28,231 nucleotides of DNA. Source: Caldisericota bacterium (GTDB lineage Bacteria > CAIJMQ01 > JAADFP01). The stretch lies in contig JAADFP010000161.1 in assembly GCA_013152825.1 (NCBI GenBank), forward strand, positions 1-28,231, in the 5' to 3' direction. Position 1 is the first letter of the stretch. Each line of letters starts with the position of its first letter. The notes beneath the pieces were generated by a model. It saw only the letters and a program-made list of their open reading frames with translations. It ran no database searches and had not been told where the DNA came from. Shown here piece after piece: positions 1-6,930 of this stretch. The position numbers were made by a program, and so were the translations under genes.

Positions 1-349
1 TCCTTAGATCTTCTTCCTTGAAACCAAAGTAATGACCTATCTCATGAAAGAGCACTTCTCTTACTCTTTCTTTTATTTCTTCTTCGCTTGTGGCGATAGC
101 TTCAATAGAATTCTTAAATATCACCACCGTGTCAGGCCCCACTCCCCCATAGTAATGCCCCCTATGCTTCAAAGGAACTCCCCGGTAATACCCCAGAATT
201 TGCCCTCCTCTTCTTCGCATCAATTCCCTTGCTTCTTCATCATATTCTTCTTCTACCAGAATTGCCAGGTTTTCCACATTCTTTCTGAAAAGGGAGGGAA
301 GTGAATTCCAGGCTTCTTTAACTAATTTTTCAAATTTTTCTTTCTCCAT
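1..349 (-). CDS. Zincin-like metallopeptidase family protein (partial, 3' end outside window)
   Basis: The reverse strand reads from an ATG at 349 without a stop to the window edge, giving 116 codons that begin MEKEKFEKLVKEAWNSLPS. Near the visible end lies VLFHEIGHYFGF, a HExGH-type zinc site. This is the hallmark of the small minimal-metalloprotease family (PF06262-like), whose members are about 110-130 residues, so only a short C-terminal tail should be missing. Substrates are unknown for the family; the protein is probably cytoplasmic because no signal peptide is visible. An extended -10 box (TGATATAAT, 363-355) ends only 5 nt before the ATG, so the mRNA is probably leaderless. The assignment rests on the metal-binding motif and the size. 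Confidence 0.85.
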   Translation of the reverse strand, partial: MEKEKFEKLVKEAWNSLPSLFRKNVENLAILVEEEYDEEARELMRRRGGQILGYYRGVPLKHRGHYYGGVGPDTVVIFKNSIEAIATSEEEIKERVREVLFHEIGHYFGFKEEDLR

Positions 350-354
350 GTCTA

Positions 355-363
355 ATTATATCA
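355..363 (-). promoter_or_regulatory. Extended -10 promoter of the metallopeptidase gene
   Basis: TGATATAAT on the reverse strand combines a TG dinucleotide, one base and a perfect TATAAT hexamer. Only TAGAC separates it from the ATG at 349, so transcription should begin at or next to the start codon. Confidence 0.5.
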
Positions 364-388
364 AACAAACAGAAGAAAGAACAGGAAA

Positions 389-507
389 GTTGTGAGTTGT
401 TAGTTGCCAGTTCCACCTGCTACTCCTCCTTAGTAGGGAAAGGGGATAACTCTTAACCAAGGGAACCAGGATACTAACTCACTATTCACTACCGGCTACC
501 GGTAATC
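389..507. repeat. Degenerate period-7 repeats (two short arrays)
   Basis: 389-414 reads as successive 7-nt units GTTGTGA, GTTGTTA, GTTGCCA, GTTCC. 473-507 reads ACTAACT, CACTATT, CACTACC, GGCTACC, GGTAATC. The units are diverged but stay in 7-nt register. They belong to the spacer repeats seen throughout the window and code for nothing I can recognise. Confidence 0.5.
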
Positions 508-608
508 AGTTGCGCCCGCCGGCTCCCCTGCCAGCCCACAATGAGAGCGTATAGCCTTTTCCCCTGTCTTAAATTGGATTTTGGAATGAGTTTGCTGTAT
601 CATTTTTC

Positions 609-668
609 ATCTCTTTCTACAGAGAATGTTTTTTCTTTTTGCCTTCACCTCTTGTGAAGGCTTTTTAT
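609..668 (+). ncRNA. Candidate ~60-nt small RNA ending at a strong terminator
   Basis: The hairpin terminator at 641-668 has no gene on its own strand upstream within the window. A promoter-like pair TTGGAT-18 nt-TATCAT ending near 602 would start RNA around 609, followed by a small CTCT/AGAG hairpin and then the terminator. This would give a short independent transcript. The RNA is inferred from promoter plus terminator only; no family is recognised. The alternative is read-through from further upstream. Confidence 0.25.
641..668 (+). terminator. Rho-independent terminator
   Basis: GCCTTCAC (641-648), loop CTCTT, GTGAAGGC (654-661), then TTTTTATTTT. The 8-bp perfect stem and T-tract face the + strand; on the reverse strand the hairpin is not followed by T residues. 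It insulates the promoter at 750-778 from anything upstream. Confidence 0.75.
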
Positions 669-716
669 TTTCCTCGCTTAAGTTTATCACCAGAGACTTA
701 AGGAAAGTTTAAGGCT

Positions 717-735
717 TTCTAATGCGATTTTTGGG
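717..735. repeat. 19-nt dispersed repeat, copy 1
   Basis: TTCTAATGCGATTTTTGGG matches 5123-5141 with one mismatch. Both copies are followed, at different distances, by GCAGGG and ATATTCCA. Here it lies just upstream of the promoter of the gene at 907. Confidence 0.4.
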
Positions 736-749
736 ATTGAAGACTGCAG

Positions 750-778
750 TTGACTTTTTGCCCGTTGCAGGGTATATT
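750..778 (+). promoter_or_regulatory. Sigma-70-type promoter of the 907-3108 operon
   Basis: TTGACT (750-755), a 17-nt spacer, then TATATT (773-778). Both boxes are close to consensus with ideal spacing. The predicted start near 785 leaves a leader of about 120 nt before the ATG at 907. Confidence 0.65.
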
Positions 779-906
779 CCAGGAAAGCGTAGAGAGCTTA
801 TGGGACATACAGAGTTACATTGAAAATTGAGGTGTTTAAGTTTAAAATATTCAACCTATAGTTAATAGTTAAATAGTCTAGGTAATACTAATATAAGGAG
901 GTTGTT

Positions 907-1737
907 ATGATTCTCTCGGGCTTTGGTGATGAAATATCAGATGATTTAAATGAACAGCTGGAGGTAATGGCGAGTGAGGGGATAAAGTATCTGGAATTGA
1001 GAGGGGTGTGGGGTAAGAATGTTATCCAACTCACTGATGAAGAAGCTAAAAAGGTGAAGCATATACTTATGGAGCATAACTTCAAAATTTCTGCCATAGG
1101 CTCTCCTATAGGTAAAATAAATATAACAGATGATTTCACAGAGCATTTGAGAAGCTTCAAGAGAGCCCTGGAACTTGCCAGGATTTTCGAAACCCATTAT
1201 ATCCGTATATTCTCTTACTACATTCCAGAAGGCGAGAAGCCTGAGAAATATCGTGATGAAGTAATGAAAAGAATGGAAAAAAAGACGCAGTGGGCAGAAA
1301 GAGAAGATATTATTCTGGTACATGAGAATGAAAGAGGAATATACGGGGATATCCCGGAAAGATGCAGAGATATCTTTGCTACCATAGATTCTCCCTACCT
1401 GCGGGCGAATTTTGACCCGGCAAATTTTGTGTTTGAAGACGTGAAGCCTTACCAGGACGCTTTTCCTTTACTGGAAGAATTTACTTCTTATGTACACATA
1501 AAAGATGCGCGCCATACCCAGGATAAGGTTGTTTGTGTGCCAGCGGGAGAGGGAGAGAGTGAAGTCAAGGAAGTGTTAAAAGCACTGCGTGATAACGGGT
1601 ATCATGGCTTCCTTTCCCTGGAACCTCACCTGGCAGAGGCAGGCCAATACAAGGGGTTTTCTGGCCCGGATAAGTTCCGGAAGGCCACCAGAGCTTTAAA
1701 GAAAATCCTGGATGAACTTAATATAGAATACTCTTGA
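907..1737 (+). CDS. Sugar phosphate isomerase/epimerase-like TIM-barrel protein
   Basis: A 276-residue protein of the AP endonuclease 2/xylose isomerase-like TIM-barrel family (PF01261). Family-typical segments are visible in order: GFGDEISDDL at the N-terminus, ISAIGSPIG near 61, VHENERGIYGD near 138, ANFDPANF near 167 and VHIKDAR near 195, with LSLEPHL close to the end. The histidine, glutamate and aspartate residues in these segments are the usual metal-binding positions. The family includes sugar isomerases and epimerases; the substrate cannot be read from the sequence. AAGGAGG lies 5 nt upstream of the ATG. The stop codon overlaps the TTG start of ispE by 4 nt, so the two genes are probably translationally coupled and expressed from the promoter at 750-778. 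Confidence 0.85.
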   Translation: MILSGFGDEISDDLNEQLEVMASEGIKYLELRGVWGKNVIQLTDEEAKKVKHILMEHNFKISAIGSPIGKINITDDFTEHLRSFKRALELARIFETHYIRIFSYYIPEGEKPEKYRDEVMKRMEKKTQWAEREDIILVHENERGIYGDIPERCRDIFATIDSPYLRANFDPANFVFEDVKPYQDAFPLLEEFTSYVHIKDARHTQDKVVCVPAGEGESEVKEVLKALRDNGYHGFLSLEPHLAEAGQYKGFSGPDKFRKATRALKKILDELNIEYS

Positions 1738-2603
1738 GTAAAACAACTTACGCATCGTTTGCCAAGGTAAACCTCTTCCTGGAGCTTTTAGGAAAGAGAG
1801 GGGATGGTTTCTGGGAAATAGAGACTATTTTTCAAACCATCTCGCTTTCTGATACCCTGACCTTTGAGGTCATTGAGAAGGACACAATTTCTTTCTCCTG
1901 CAACTGGAAAGAGCTGGAAAACGAAGAAAACCTGGCAATAAAAGCAGCCCGTAAATTGCAGAGAGCAGGAAAGATAAGAAAAGGGGTAAAAATTTCTCTG
2001 CAAAAGCGCATCCCCCTGGGAGCGGGGTTAGGCGGAGGGAGCAGCAATGCTGCTCTGACTCTTAAAGCTCTGAATACTCTGTGGGAAGTTAATATGGGGA
2101 AACAGGAGCTACACGAAATAGCTGCTTCCCTGGGTTCCGATGTCTCCTTCTTTTTAACGGGGGGGACCTGCCTGGGGAAAGGGAGGGGAGAAATCATAAC
2201 CCCTTTACCATCTTTGCCTGCCTGGGAAATTTTTTTGATTTTTCCTCCGTTTTTGGTATATACTAAAGATGTATATGCTGATGCACGTTTGCCAGAAATC
2301 TATCTTTCTTCTAAACCTATGCAGAATGCTATAAAAAATAAGGATAAGGGAGACGTATTGGCGAATCTTTTTAACCGGCTGGAGGAGACAGTATTCAGAA
2401 ATTATCCTGAGATAGAAGCATGGCGGGAAGAATTGCAATCTCTGGGATTTAAAAATACTTTAATGAGCGGCTCTGGCCCCACGCTGTTTGGTTTTCTTTC
2501 CGGTGCAGAAGAGGCTAAAAAGATTAGAGAATGGAGTAAAAAGAAAAGGCTGCGCTGTGAGTGCTTTCAGTTTCAACCGGCAAAAATTTTTCATATTCAA
2601 TGA
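1734..2603 (+). CDS. ispE: 4-diphosphocytidyl-2-C-methyl-D-erythritol kinase
   Basis: A 289-residue GHMP kinase catalysing the ATP-dependent 2-phosphorylation of CDP-methylerythritol in the MEP isoprenoid pathway. The N-terminal AKVNLFLELLG carries the conserved lysine (K11). PLGAGLGGGSSNAA (about 94-107) is the GHMP ATP-binding loop, LGSDVSFF contains the expected catalytic aspartate (D136), and SGSGPTLFG near 245 is the C-terminal GHMP motif. The length is normal. The start is TTG, overlapping the preceding stop with no clear Shine-Dalgarno sequence, so translation probably depends on coupling. The order ispE then spoVG is common in bacteria and supports the call. Confidence 0.95.
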   Translation: MSKTTYASFAKVNLFLELLGKRGDGFWEIETIFQTISLSDTLTFEVIEKDTISFSCNWKELENEENLAIKAARKLQRAGKIRKGVKISLQKRIPLGAGLGGGSSNAALTLKALNTLWEVNMGKQELHEIAASLGSDVSFFLTGGTCLGKGRGEIITPLPSLPAWEIFLIFPPFLVYTKDVYADARLPEIYLSSKPMQNAIKNKDKGDVLANLFNRLEETVFRNYPEIEAWREELQSLGFKNTLMSGSGPTLFGFLSGAEEAKKIREWSKKKRLRCECFQFQPAKIFHIQ

Positions 2604-2619
2604 ATAACAGGAGGTTTGT

Positions 2620-3108
2620 ATGGAGATTACTGATGTTAGAGTACGTCTGGCTTCTCGTAAAAGGGACAAGGTAAAGGCATTCGCTTCGGTCACCTTCGAC
2701 AGCTGTTTTGTGGTGAGAAACATACGGCTGATAGAGGGGAATAATGGCTTATTCTTAGCTATGCCTTCTGAGGAAGCCAGGAAATCATGTCCCCAGTGTA
2801 CTTCGCGTATTCCCTGGAGTAGTCGTTTCTGCCCTCGTTGCGGAGCCCATCTGGGAGATAATGCAGTAGTTACTTCTGCCAAACAGGGCTCCCGCGATTT
2901 AGCTCATCCCATCAACCAGGAAACACGAGAATACATTACCTCCAAGGTTATTGAGGCTTATAACGAAATACTTGCTGAGGCGCCTCCTCTCTCAGAAGAA
3001 GTAGAAGAGACGGAAAAAGTAGAAGAAAAAGAAAAAATAGAAGAGGTAATTGAAGAAGTGAAAAGCGAAGATGAGGAAAGCCAGGCAGAGGAAATAAGCG
3101 AAACCTGA
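2620..3108 (+). CDS. spoVG: SpoVG-family protein with inserted zinc ribbon and acidic tail
   Basis: Residues 1-50 match SpoVG (MEITDVRVRL, IEGNNGLFLAMPS) and the fold resumes at DLAHPINQETREYI. SpoVG is a small nucleic-acid-binding regulator. Between the halves, where ordinary SpoVG has a short beta turn, lies a four-cysteine zinc ribbon with C57, C60, C71 and C74 (CPQC and CPRC). After the SpoVG core comes a tail of about 50 residues made almost only of Glu, Lys and Val. The total is 162 residues against about 85-100 for classical SpoVG. AGGAGG precedes the ATG, 16 nt after ispE. Related zinc-ribbon SpoVG proteins are, from memory, found in some candidate phyla and Planctomycetes. Its targets here are unknown. 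Confidence 0.9.
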   Translation: MEITDVRVRLASRKRDKVKAFASVTFDSCFVVRNIRLIEGNNGLFLAMPSEEARKSCPQCTSRIPWSSRFCPRCGAHLGDNAVVTSAKQGSRDLAHPINQETREYITSKVIEAYNEILAEAPPLSEEVEETEKVEEKEKIEEVIEEVKSEDEESQAEEISET

Positions 3109-3116
3109 TTCCCTGC

Positions 3117-3229
3117 GCTTCTCCATTTTGTGGATGGGTAGCGAGAAGCTCCGTGCAGCGTGTACGGATGTAATAGGGGTATCCCGCTGAATAGAAGGCT
3201 ACGAGTTTATCCTGATACCTGTCGGGATA
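3117..3229 (+). ncRNA. Putative structured RNA or leader between spoVG and the radical SAM gene
   Basis: The 172-nt gap can form several nested hairpins: GCTTCTC (3117-3123) with GAGAAGC (3143-3149); CCGT (3151-3154) with ACGG (3164-3167); GTAGC (3138-3142) with GCTAC (3198-3202), an alternative to the first; and a 9-bp stem TATCCTGAT (3208-3216) with GTCGGGATA (3221-3229), including G-U pairs. I looked for SRP RNA, RNase P RNA, tmRNA, 6S, cobalamin, TPP and T-box motifs and found none. It could be a leader of the downstream gene, a processed RNA in the operon, or chance structure. Confidence 0.3.
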
Positions 3230-3280
3230 GAGAGGAGGCAGGTCTGCTCATGGAGGCCATAGGAAATTCAGAAATCCGAA

Positions 3281-4759
3281 TTGCCGGTTAAAACACTGCG
3301 AAACAAAAGAATAGTTATAGCTAACTCTATTGGTAAAGATTCGCAGGGCTTTTATATAATTCATTCTCCTTCTCCTTCCCGCTGGTCTTCCGGTGTGCAG
3401 GAAGAGAATCACTTCACTTATTACCCCTGGGAGTTGGCCTATCTCTCTTCTTTGTTGAAAAGGGACACAGACTGCCAGGTCAAATTTGTAGATGGAAATC
3501 TGCAAAAATTAACCTGGGAAGAATTATCAGAAGAGATTCTCCGGCATTCTCCTCAATACCTAATCATGGAGCCCTCTACGCGCACGATTACAGATGATTT
3601 AAGGTGTGCCCTGAGAGTAAAAGAAAAAGCGGGAACGATCTTAATACTTTGCGGCCAGCATGCCAGTGCATTTCCAGCTGAGATGCTGTCGCAGGGAGTG
3701 GATTTTGTGGTGAGCGGCGAGTACGAAAAAGCAATCCTGCAATTTTTCCAGGGGGAAAACCCTCATGACCTTCCTGGATTCTATCCCAATCCTCCTGGAG
3801 AACTAATAGACCTGGACTCCCTTCCCTTTCCTGAAGATGAAGATATAAAAAGAATCGATTATGCTGTTCCAGGAGAACCTTCCTCTGACTACCTGGAGAT
3901 TCAGGCTTATGCTTCCCGCGGTTGTCCCAGATCCTGCAATTTCTGTGTTTCCCGTCATCTTTACTACCGGAAACCCCTGTGGAGAAAGCGGAGGGTGGAA
4001 AACATCCTGAAGGAAATTGTTTACCTTAAAGAAAAGTATCCCCGCATGCAGGGAATTTTCTTTGATGAAGAATGCCACAATGGAAGCGAAGATTTTATCC
4101 TCCAGCTATGCAGGGGGATAGTAGAGGAGAGGTTAAATATCCTCAAATTTGAGGCCATGTGCGATGCCATGCTCCTTACCCGGAATATGCTGCAAGCCAT
4201 GCGCGAGGCAGGTTACTACCAGGTAAGAGTGGGCATTGAAAGCAGAAGTGAAAAGGCATTGAAAGGCATTAATAAAAACATAAAATTTAAGAAACTTGAA
4301 GAAATGCTCCACTCCGCCAAAAAAATGGGACTGCTTACCTACGGCACGTTTATCATGGGTGCGCCGGACTCTTCCAAGCAGGAAGACCTCAAGACAGTAA
4401 AGTACATTAAATATCTGCTTCGTAATGGTCTTCTGGATAAACTGCAGGTTTCCATTCTCACTCCCCAGCCAGGAACACCCTTTTATACCTGGAGCCTGGA
4501 AAACAATTACCTGAGCCTGGAGGATTTTTCTGCCTTTGATGGAGAAAGGAGAACAGTAGTAAGCTATCCTCATTACCCTGCTCAGTGTATTGAGAAAATG
4601 AAGGAGACAGCAGTGAGAGTTAGAGACAGGGAACTCCTGTTGAAAAATATACAGAAGGGAACCCTACTTTCCTGGACAAAGAAAGTTTTTCAAAGACACG
4701 GGATAAGGAAGGGCTTGAAAAAAGCTTATCACCGATTGCGAAAACTCCTCTTTTTTTAA
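3281..4759 (+). CDS. B12-binding-domain-type radical SAM protein
   Basis: A 492-residue protein. The first ~170 residues resemble a cobalamin-binding Rossmann domain (ending GVDFVVSGEYEKAI), followed by a radical SAM core with the [4Fe-4S] motif CPRSCNFC (C215, C219, C222) and later radical SAM landmarks FFDEECHNG, VGIESRSEKAL and GTFIMGAP. Members do methylations or other carbon-centred radical chemistry; the substrate is not evident. The classical DxHxxG cobalamin motif is not visible, so base-off B12 binding is uncertain. The first in-frame conventional start is TTG at 3281, with no good Shine-Dalgarno sequence. A GGAGG at 3252-3256 is well spaced only for an ATT at 3266, so the true start is unsure. 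Confidence 0.85.
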   Translation: MPVKTLRNKRIVIANSIGKDSQGFYIIHSPSPSRWSSGVQEENHFTYYPWELAYLSSLLKRDTDCQVKFVDGNLQKLTWEELSEEILRHSPQYLIMEPSTRTITDDLRCALRVKEKAGTILILCGQHASAFPAEMLSQGVDFVVSGEYEKAILQFFQGENPHDLPGFYPNPPGELIDLDSLPFPEDEDIKRIDYAVPGEPSSDYLEIQAYASRGCPRSCNFCVSRHLYYRKPLWRKRRVENILKEIVYLKEKYPRMQGIFFDEECHNGSEDFILQLCRGIVEERLNILKFEAMCDAMLLTRNMLQAMREAGYYQVRVGIESRSEKALKGINKNIKFKKLEEMLHSAKKMGLLTYGTFIMGAPDSSKQEDLKTVKYIKYLLRNGLLDKLQVSILTPQPGTPFYTWSLENNYLSLEDFSAFDGERRTVVSYPHYPAQCIEKMKETAVRVRDRELLLKNIQKGTLLSWTKKVFQRHGIRKGLKKAYHRLRKLLFF

Positions 4760-4868
4760 TGAAAAAATTAGAGGGGGCAAACATAATAATTTTTTATTTC
4801 GGGGAAGGAGAAATAAACCCAATATTTATGCGTTGCCGGCATTAATCGATATTGTGGAGGGTAAGAAG

Positions 4869-4994
4869 ATGGGTAAAGACTATCCGCTGGCATTTTATAC
4901 AGGTAGCAGGAAGGGTTATGAAACATGCTCGTCTGGTTATGAAGTGTGTACAGGGAAACCCTTACCCTATTTCAGCAAACTCTTCGGAACTTAA
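4869..4994 (+). CDS. Possible small protein of 41 residues with two cysteines
   Basis: ATG at 4869, stop TAA at 4992. GGAGG (4856-4860) sits 8 nt upstream, a strong ribosome-binding site. The product starts MGKDYPLAFYTGSRKGYETC and contains two cysteines eight residues apart within a Gly/Tyr/Ser-rich centre; there is no membrane segment. I recognise no family. It lies alone in a 540-nt spacer after the radical SAM gene, so it could be cotranscribed with it and be a small partner or substrate peptide, but nothing beyond the ribosome-binding site and position supports that. Confidence 0.35.
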   Translation: MGKDYPLAFYTGSRKGYETCSSGYEVCTGKPLPYFSKLFGT

Positions 4995-5122
4995 TACCAG
5001 CTAAAGAAGATGCCTTCTTCCACCCTTTCTTTACTATGAAAAGGGAGAGTATTGTCTCCTTATTCCTCTCTTTCTCCTTTTTACCCCTTCTTCTTTTCCT
5101 CTATTTAATCTTACCTATTGAC

Positions 5123-5208
5123 TTCTAATGAGATTTTTGGGCTTTCCCATCCTCTTGCGTATTCTCCCTGAAGCCTGCCCACCCTCCCGCTAGTCGAGAG
5201 CAGGCAGG
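5123..5208. repeat. 19-nt dispersed repeat (copy 2) and CCTGCC/GGCAGG inverted repeat
   Basis: 5123-5141 matches 717-735 with one mismatch. CCTGCC (5174-5179) pairs with GGCAGG (5203-5208), resembling a worn copy of the palindromic repeats found elsewhere. The rest of 4995-5265 shows no convincing gene: the 30-codon hydrophobic ORF at about 5037-5128 has no ribosome-binding site. Confidence 0.35.
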
Positions 5209-5265
5209 GAAGATATTCCAATTGAAATCACACAACATTCTTGACGTTACCATAAGGTGGAAAAT

Positions 5266-5294
5266 TTGTAAAAATGCTCACTTTTGTGTAAAAT
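5266..5294 (+). promoter_or_regulatory. Promoter of the GlmU-type gene (leaderless arrangement)
   Basis: TTGTAA (5266-5271), 17-nt spacer, TAAAAT (5289-5294). Seven nt later comes GTG at 5302, so the predicted transcription start coincides with the start codon. This argues against the in-frame TTG at 5284, which would lie upstream of the transcript. Confidence 0.5.
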
Positions 5295-5301
5295 TGCCTC
5301 C

Positions 5302-6054
5302 GTGAAAGAACATAGTGTAATAGGAGTTGTACTGGCCGGAGGGAAGAGCTCGCGTTATCACCGGTTAAAACATAAATTCCTGGATATTTACAAGGGAGAA
5401 GAAATAATAAAGCATGTTTTAAGAGCTATGAGGCCGTTGGTGGAAGAAATAGTTATAGTGGTGAGTCCGGAACATGAGGAAATCAGAGAGGTACTGGAAG
5501 ATTTTGATATACCTATTAACTTTGCTATTCAGAAATCACCCCTTGGAACAGGTCATGCCCTACTCTCTACGGCTCCCCTTCTGGAAAAGAGAAACGCAAT
5601 CTTACTGATAAGTTTTGCCGATAAACCTCTGGTTACTTCTTCCACCTTTTCTCTCCTTCTTACTGAACATGTACAGAGTAAGGCAGAGATTACTTTTGCC
5701 ATAGCTTCTTTACCTGATCCTGGGTCAAAGGGGAGAATTATAAGGAAAGAAGGTAGATTTGTAGATATTGTGGAAGAAAAAGACGCAAATGAAGATATAA
5801 GACACATCAAAGAAATTCATGCAGGTTATCTGTGTTGTTATACCAGAAGTATTTATGAACGGCTCAGGCGGCTGGATAATAATAATGTGGCCGGAGAGTA
5901 TTATTTAACCAAAGTATACCGGGAATTTATAAATGATGGGCTCCCTCTGCATATGGTAGAGATTCCTGGTAGGGAAAGTTACGATATCAACGCTGTACAC
6001 CATCTGGACAATATACAAGAATGGGAATCTCTCTTTACAGATAAAAAAGAATAG
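5302..6054 (+). CDS. GlmU-type nucleotidyltransferase, pyrophosphorylase domain only
   Basis: A 250-residue sugar-nucleotide pyrophosphorylase-like protein. Landmarks: GVVLAGGKSSRY (nucleotide-binding loop), QKSPLGTGHALL (uridine/phosphate contacts typical of GlmU), IVEEKDANEDIRHIKEIHAGY, and VAGEYYLTKV near the end of the domain. It aligns with the N-terminal UDP-GlcNAc pyrophosphorylase half of GlmU but stops before the left-handed beta-helix acetyltransferase domain. It is therefore either a separate pyrophosphorylase whose acetyltransferase partner is elsewhere, or a related nucleotidyltransferase. GTG is chosen as start because of the promoter spacing. moaC follows 42 nt downstream with its own Shine-Dalgarno. 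A MobA/MocA role is less likely because the motifs are GlmU-like. Confidence 0.8.
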   Translation: MKEHSVIGVVLAGGKSSRYHRLKHKFLDIYKGEEIIKHVLRAMRPLVEEIVIVVSPEHEEIREVLEDFDIPINFAIQKSPLGTGHALLSTAPLLEKRNAILLISFADKPLVTSSTFSLLLTEHVQSKAEITFAIASLPDPGSKGRIIRKEGRFVDIVEEKDANEDIRHIKEIHAGYLCCYTRSIYERLRRLDNNNVAGEYYLTKVYREFINDGLPLHMVEIPGRESYDINAVHHLDNIQEWESLFTDKKE

Positions 6055-6096
6055 GGTTCCCTTTTTCAGAGATATCCCATTCTCCGGGAGGATAAA

Positions 6097-6543
6097 ATGA
6101 AGTATTCCATGGTTGACGTTTCTGGGAAACCAGCATCTCTTAGGTGGGCCTATGCCCAGGGAAAAATTTTGCTTTCCAGGGGAACAGTGGAGAAAATAAG
6201 AAAAAACGAGTTGCGAAAGGGAGATGTTCTTTCACTATCAGAATCTTCCGGCATCGTAGCAGCTAAATGGGTGCCTTATTTAATTCCTCTGGCCCATAAC
6301 GTAAGAATAGATAAAGTTAATATTAAGTTTTCCATAGAAGAGGATGGAATTGTGGCTACTTCAGAGGTAAGAGGTAAGGATAGGACAGGAATGGAGTTGG
6401 AATCTCTTTTTGCCGTAAGTGTTGCTTTGCTTAATATCTACGATTTTTGTAAGGCAGAAGATGAAAAAGCAGAAATTACCGGAATAAAGCTTCTGGAAAA
6501 AGGCAAACAGGAAGTGGAGAAGAGTTTAGACAATACACTGTAG
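6097..6543 (+). CDS. moaC: Cyclic pyranopterin monophosphate synthase (MoaC)
   Basis: 148 residues, the second step of molybdopterin biosynthesis (3',8-cH2GTP to cPMP). The N-terminal MVDVSGKP matches the family. Residues equivalent to the E. coli active site are present: K41 in KGDV (E. coli K51), K57 (K67), H67 in PLAHN (H77), and D116/K119 in IYDFCKA (D128/K131). RTGMELESL is the usual central motif. GGGAGG lies 7 nt before the ATG. No other molybdenum cofactor genes are in the window, so the pathway is dispersed or the protein is an orphan. The end runs into a period-7 repeat array. Confidence 0.95.
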   Translation: MKYSMVDVSGKPASLRWAYAQGKILLSRGTVEKIRKNELRKGDVLSLSESSGIVAAKWVPYLIPLAHNVRIDKVNIKFSIEEDGIVATSEVRGKDRTGMELESLFAVSVALLNIYDFCKAEDEKAEITGIKLLEKGKQEVEKSLDNTL

Positions 6544-6660
6544 ACTATAGACGTTAGACTGGAAGGAAGGTAAACAGTAAATTGGTTTCCTGGTCTCTTG
6601 GTATCCTGTATCTTGGTTATTGTATTTTGTATCTTACTCACTACGTCTATCGGTTACGGT
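6541..6660. repeat. Period-7 repeat arrays downstream of moaC
   Basis: 6541-6562 carries the AGACNNT flavour (TAGACTATAGACGTTAGACT); the moaC stop codon lies inside it. 6582-6640 continues in 7-nt steps with a TATCTTG flavour (TCCTGGT, CTCTTGG, TATCCTG, TATCTTG, GTTATTG, TATTTTG, TATCTTA), then drifts to ATCGGTT, ACGGTTG. No gene is visible in 6544-6971. Confidence 0.6.
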
Positions 6661-6712
6661 TGCGTAGCGCGAATCGTATATTGTTATTCGGACACCGTTT
6701 TCCTCCACATCT
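6645..6712 (+). repeat. CGGTTGCG-type spacer repeat, copy 1
   Basis: Contains ACGGTTGCGTAGCGCGAA followed by a diverged stretch. The reverse complement of 18860-18920 shares GCGGTTGTGTAGCGCGAA and much of what follows; 23877-23939 is a third, more diverged copy. Confidence 0.5.
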
Positions 6713-6741
6713 TTCCTCCTCCGTCATTCCTGATCTCTTCT

Positions 6742-6766
6742 GTCATTCCCGCGAAAGCGGGAATCC
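6742..6766. repeat. ATTCCC/GGGAAT palindrome
   Basis: ATTCCC, 8 nt (GCGAAAGC), GGGAAT; the inner GC/GC pairs make a 9-10 bp stem with an AAA-type loop. It resembles the short intergenic palindromes of many bacteria, such as the dRS3-like pattern; homology is not implied. Confidence 0.6.
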
Positions 6767-6842
6767 AGTATCCCGCATCTCTTCTCTCACGCACTAAGCT
6801 ACTATTCAAGGGCTAACGTCTGCAATCTTAAGTCTATGGATG

Positions 6843-6884
6843 GCTGCTTCCGCCCCGCTATACATCGGGACAGGCAGGCATGAC
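6843..6884 (-). repeat. Palindromic spacer repeat (CCTGTCCCGATG core), reverse copy
   Basis: The reverse strand reads ATGCCTGCCTGTCCCGATG then a diverged CGGGGCGGAAGC arm, matching the copies at 13971-14030 and 23951-24009. Confidence 0.55.
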
Positions 6885-6930
6885 AGGTAGAACTGGTTTT
6901 CCTATATCCTGTGTCTCCCCTCACTTAATC

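Noticed and set aside
3109..3280. Known RNA families (SRP RNA, RNase P RNA, tmRNA, cobalamin or TPP riboswitch) for the spoVG-radical SAM spacer
   Set aside because: None of their conserved core motifs is present on either strand.
4946..5128. ORF with a hydrophobic C-terminal half (the last 30 codons look like a small membrane toxin)
   Set aside because: No ribosome-binding site at either possible start, it overlaps the better-supported 41-codon ORF in another frame, and the hydrophobicity comes from a CT-rich tract.
5241..5246. TTGACG as the -35 box for the GlmU-like gene
   Set aside because: No -10 at proper spacing; TTGTAA-17-TAAAAT (5266-5294) is better and fits the GTG start.
6582..6816. 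Overlapping ORFs of about 70 codons in the spacer after moaC
   Set aside because: They translate period-7 repeats and palindromes, are repetitive in composition, and have no ribosome-binding site.
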